NCBI GenBank assembly: GCA_018304505.1
Contig: JAGVWA010000009.1
Span: 1-26,989 of the forward strand
Source: Nanobdellati archaeon
GTDB taxonomy: Archaea; B1Sed10-29; JAGVWA01
Length of the DNA: 26,989 nucleotides
Reading direction: 5' to 3'
The notes beneath the pieces were generated by a model. The model saw nothing but the letters and a program-made list of their open reading frames with translations, did no database searches and was not told where the DNA came from. Numbering within the stretch: position 1 is the first letter of the stretch; the number at the start of each line of letters is the position of its first letter. Of this stretch, positions 26,826 to 26,989 are shown piece after piece. The position numbers were made by a program, and so were the translations under genes.

Positions 26826-26989
26826 TGGAACCGATAGAAATAGATCTCAGTAATGATGGCTTATTTGCGTTAGAAGAATTTAGAAAACGGGGAATTGGTA
26901 AGTTTAAGTCAAGTCCTTTTGTTGATGGTTTGCAGGACCTGACGGTGAAGGATTGGGTTAAGTTGCTGTTGTTTTCAGAAAAGCACAGC
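26825..26989 (+). CDS. Unknown gene, N-terminal 55 codons, cut by right edge
   Basis: The frame starts at GTG 26825, which shares its G with the stop TAG of the PIN frame, and stays open to the window end. It reads MEPIEIDLSNDGLFALEEF, then KRGIGKFKSSPFVDGLQDL and a helix TVKDWVKLLLFSEKHS. The tight coupling to a PIN gene would suit an antitoxin or partner subunit, but no domain is recognisable in the visible part. Confidence 0.55.
   Translation, partial: MEPIEIDLSNDGLFALEEFRKRGIGKFKSSPFVDGLQDLTVKDWVKLLLFSEKHS

Overview
The window is archaeal chromosomal DNA. The evidence is a D-aminoacyl-tRNA deacylase of the archaeal type, a histone-fold protein, a geranylgeranyl reductase with its ferredoxin (archaeal lipid synthesis), a translin-family protein, a tRNA with no encoded CCA, and TATA-box promoters (often TTTAAA or TTTATA) placed about 25 bases upstream of leaderless or nearly leaderless genes. 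Many neighbours overlap by ATGA and genes are densely packed, which would suit a small-genome lineage such as the DPANN archaea. That placement is inference.

Region 1 (1-7700) is accessory-like and almost entirely minus-strand. Its main feature is a set of short (about 80-110 residue) unrelated-looking proteins that all begin Met-Trp. Seven complete ones lie at 1609-7259, one more is cut by the left edge, and another sits far away at 25399-25641. They occur as a three-gene operon, as partners of a translin-like protein, and singly. Around them are two winged-helix regulators, a PIN/AbrB toxin-antitoxin pair, small membrane proteins, a tRNA-Leu(UAG), a likely pyruvate kinase remnant and two non-coding stretches rich in short-period tandem repeats (31, 19 and 21 bases).

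Region 2 (7700-11750) holds a possible small RNA, a cell-surface operon (a large secreted protein with three four-Cys modules and about seven helical repeats, followed by a lipoprotein) and the divergent dtdA gene.

Region 3 (11750-18320) is more housekeeping in character. It has an MFS transporter, a short histone-fold protein lacking the third helix, then the plus-strand run ferredoxin, geranylgeranyl reductase, a rhomboid protease with a coiled coil inserted between its Ser and His helices, and an NFACT (Rqc2-like) protein lacking its C-terminal half. A minus-strand operon (PRC-barrel, two small membrane proteins, EamA transporter) converges on it.

Region 4 (18490-23360) is a thymidylate-supply cluster: a dCTP deaminase/dUTPase family protein, a winged-helix protein, a likely structured RNA, a double-domain ThyX, serine hydroxymethyltransferase (supplying methylene-tetrahydrofolate to ThyX) and, convergent, a thymidylate kinase.

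Region 5 (23400-26989) is defence and mobile-like. An AbiEi/AbiEii pair sits between exact 22-base direct repeats that duplicate the 3' end of a small zinc-finger gene, which looks like an integrated module. A degraded coding remnant, another Met-Trp protein, a low-molecular-weight phosphatase/arsenate reductase family protein, a frameshifted PIN-domain gene and a partial gene at the right edge follow.
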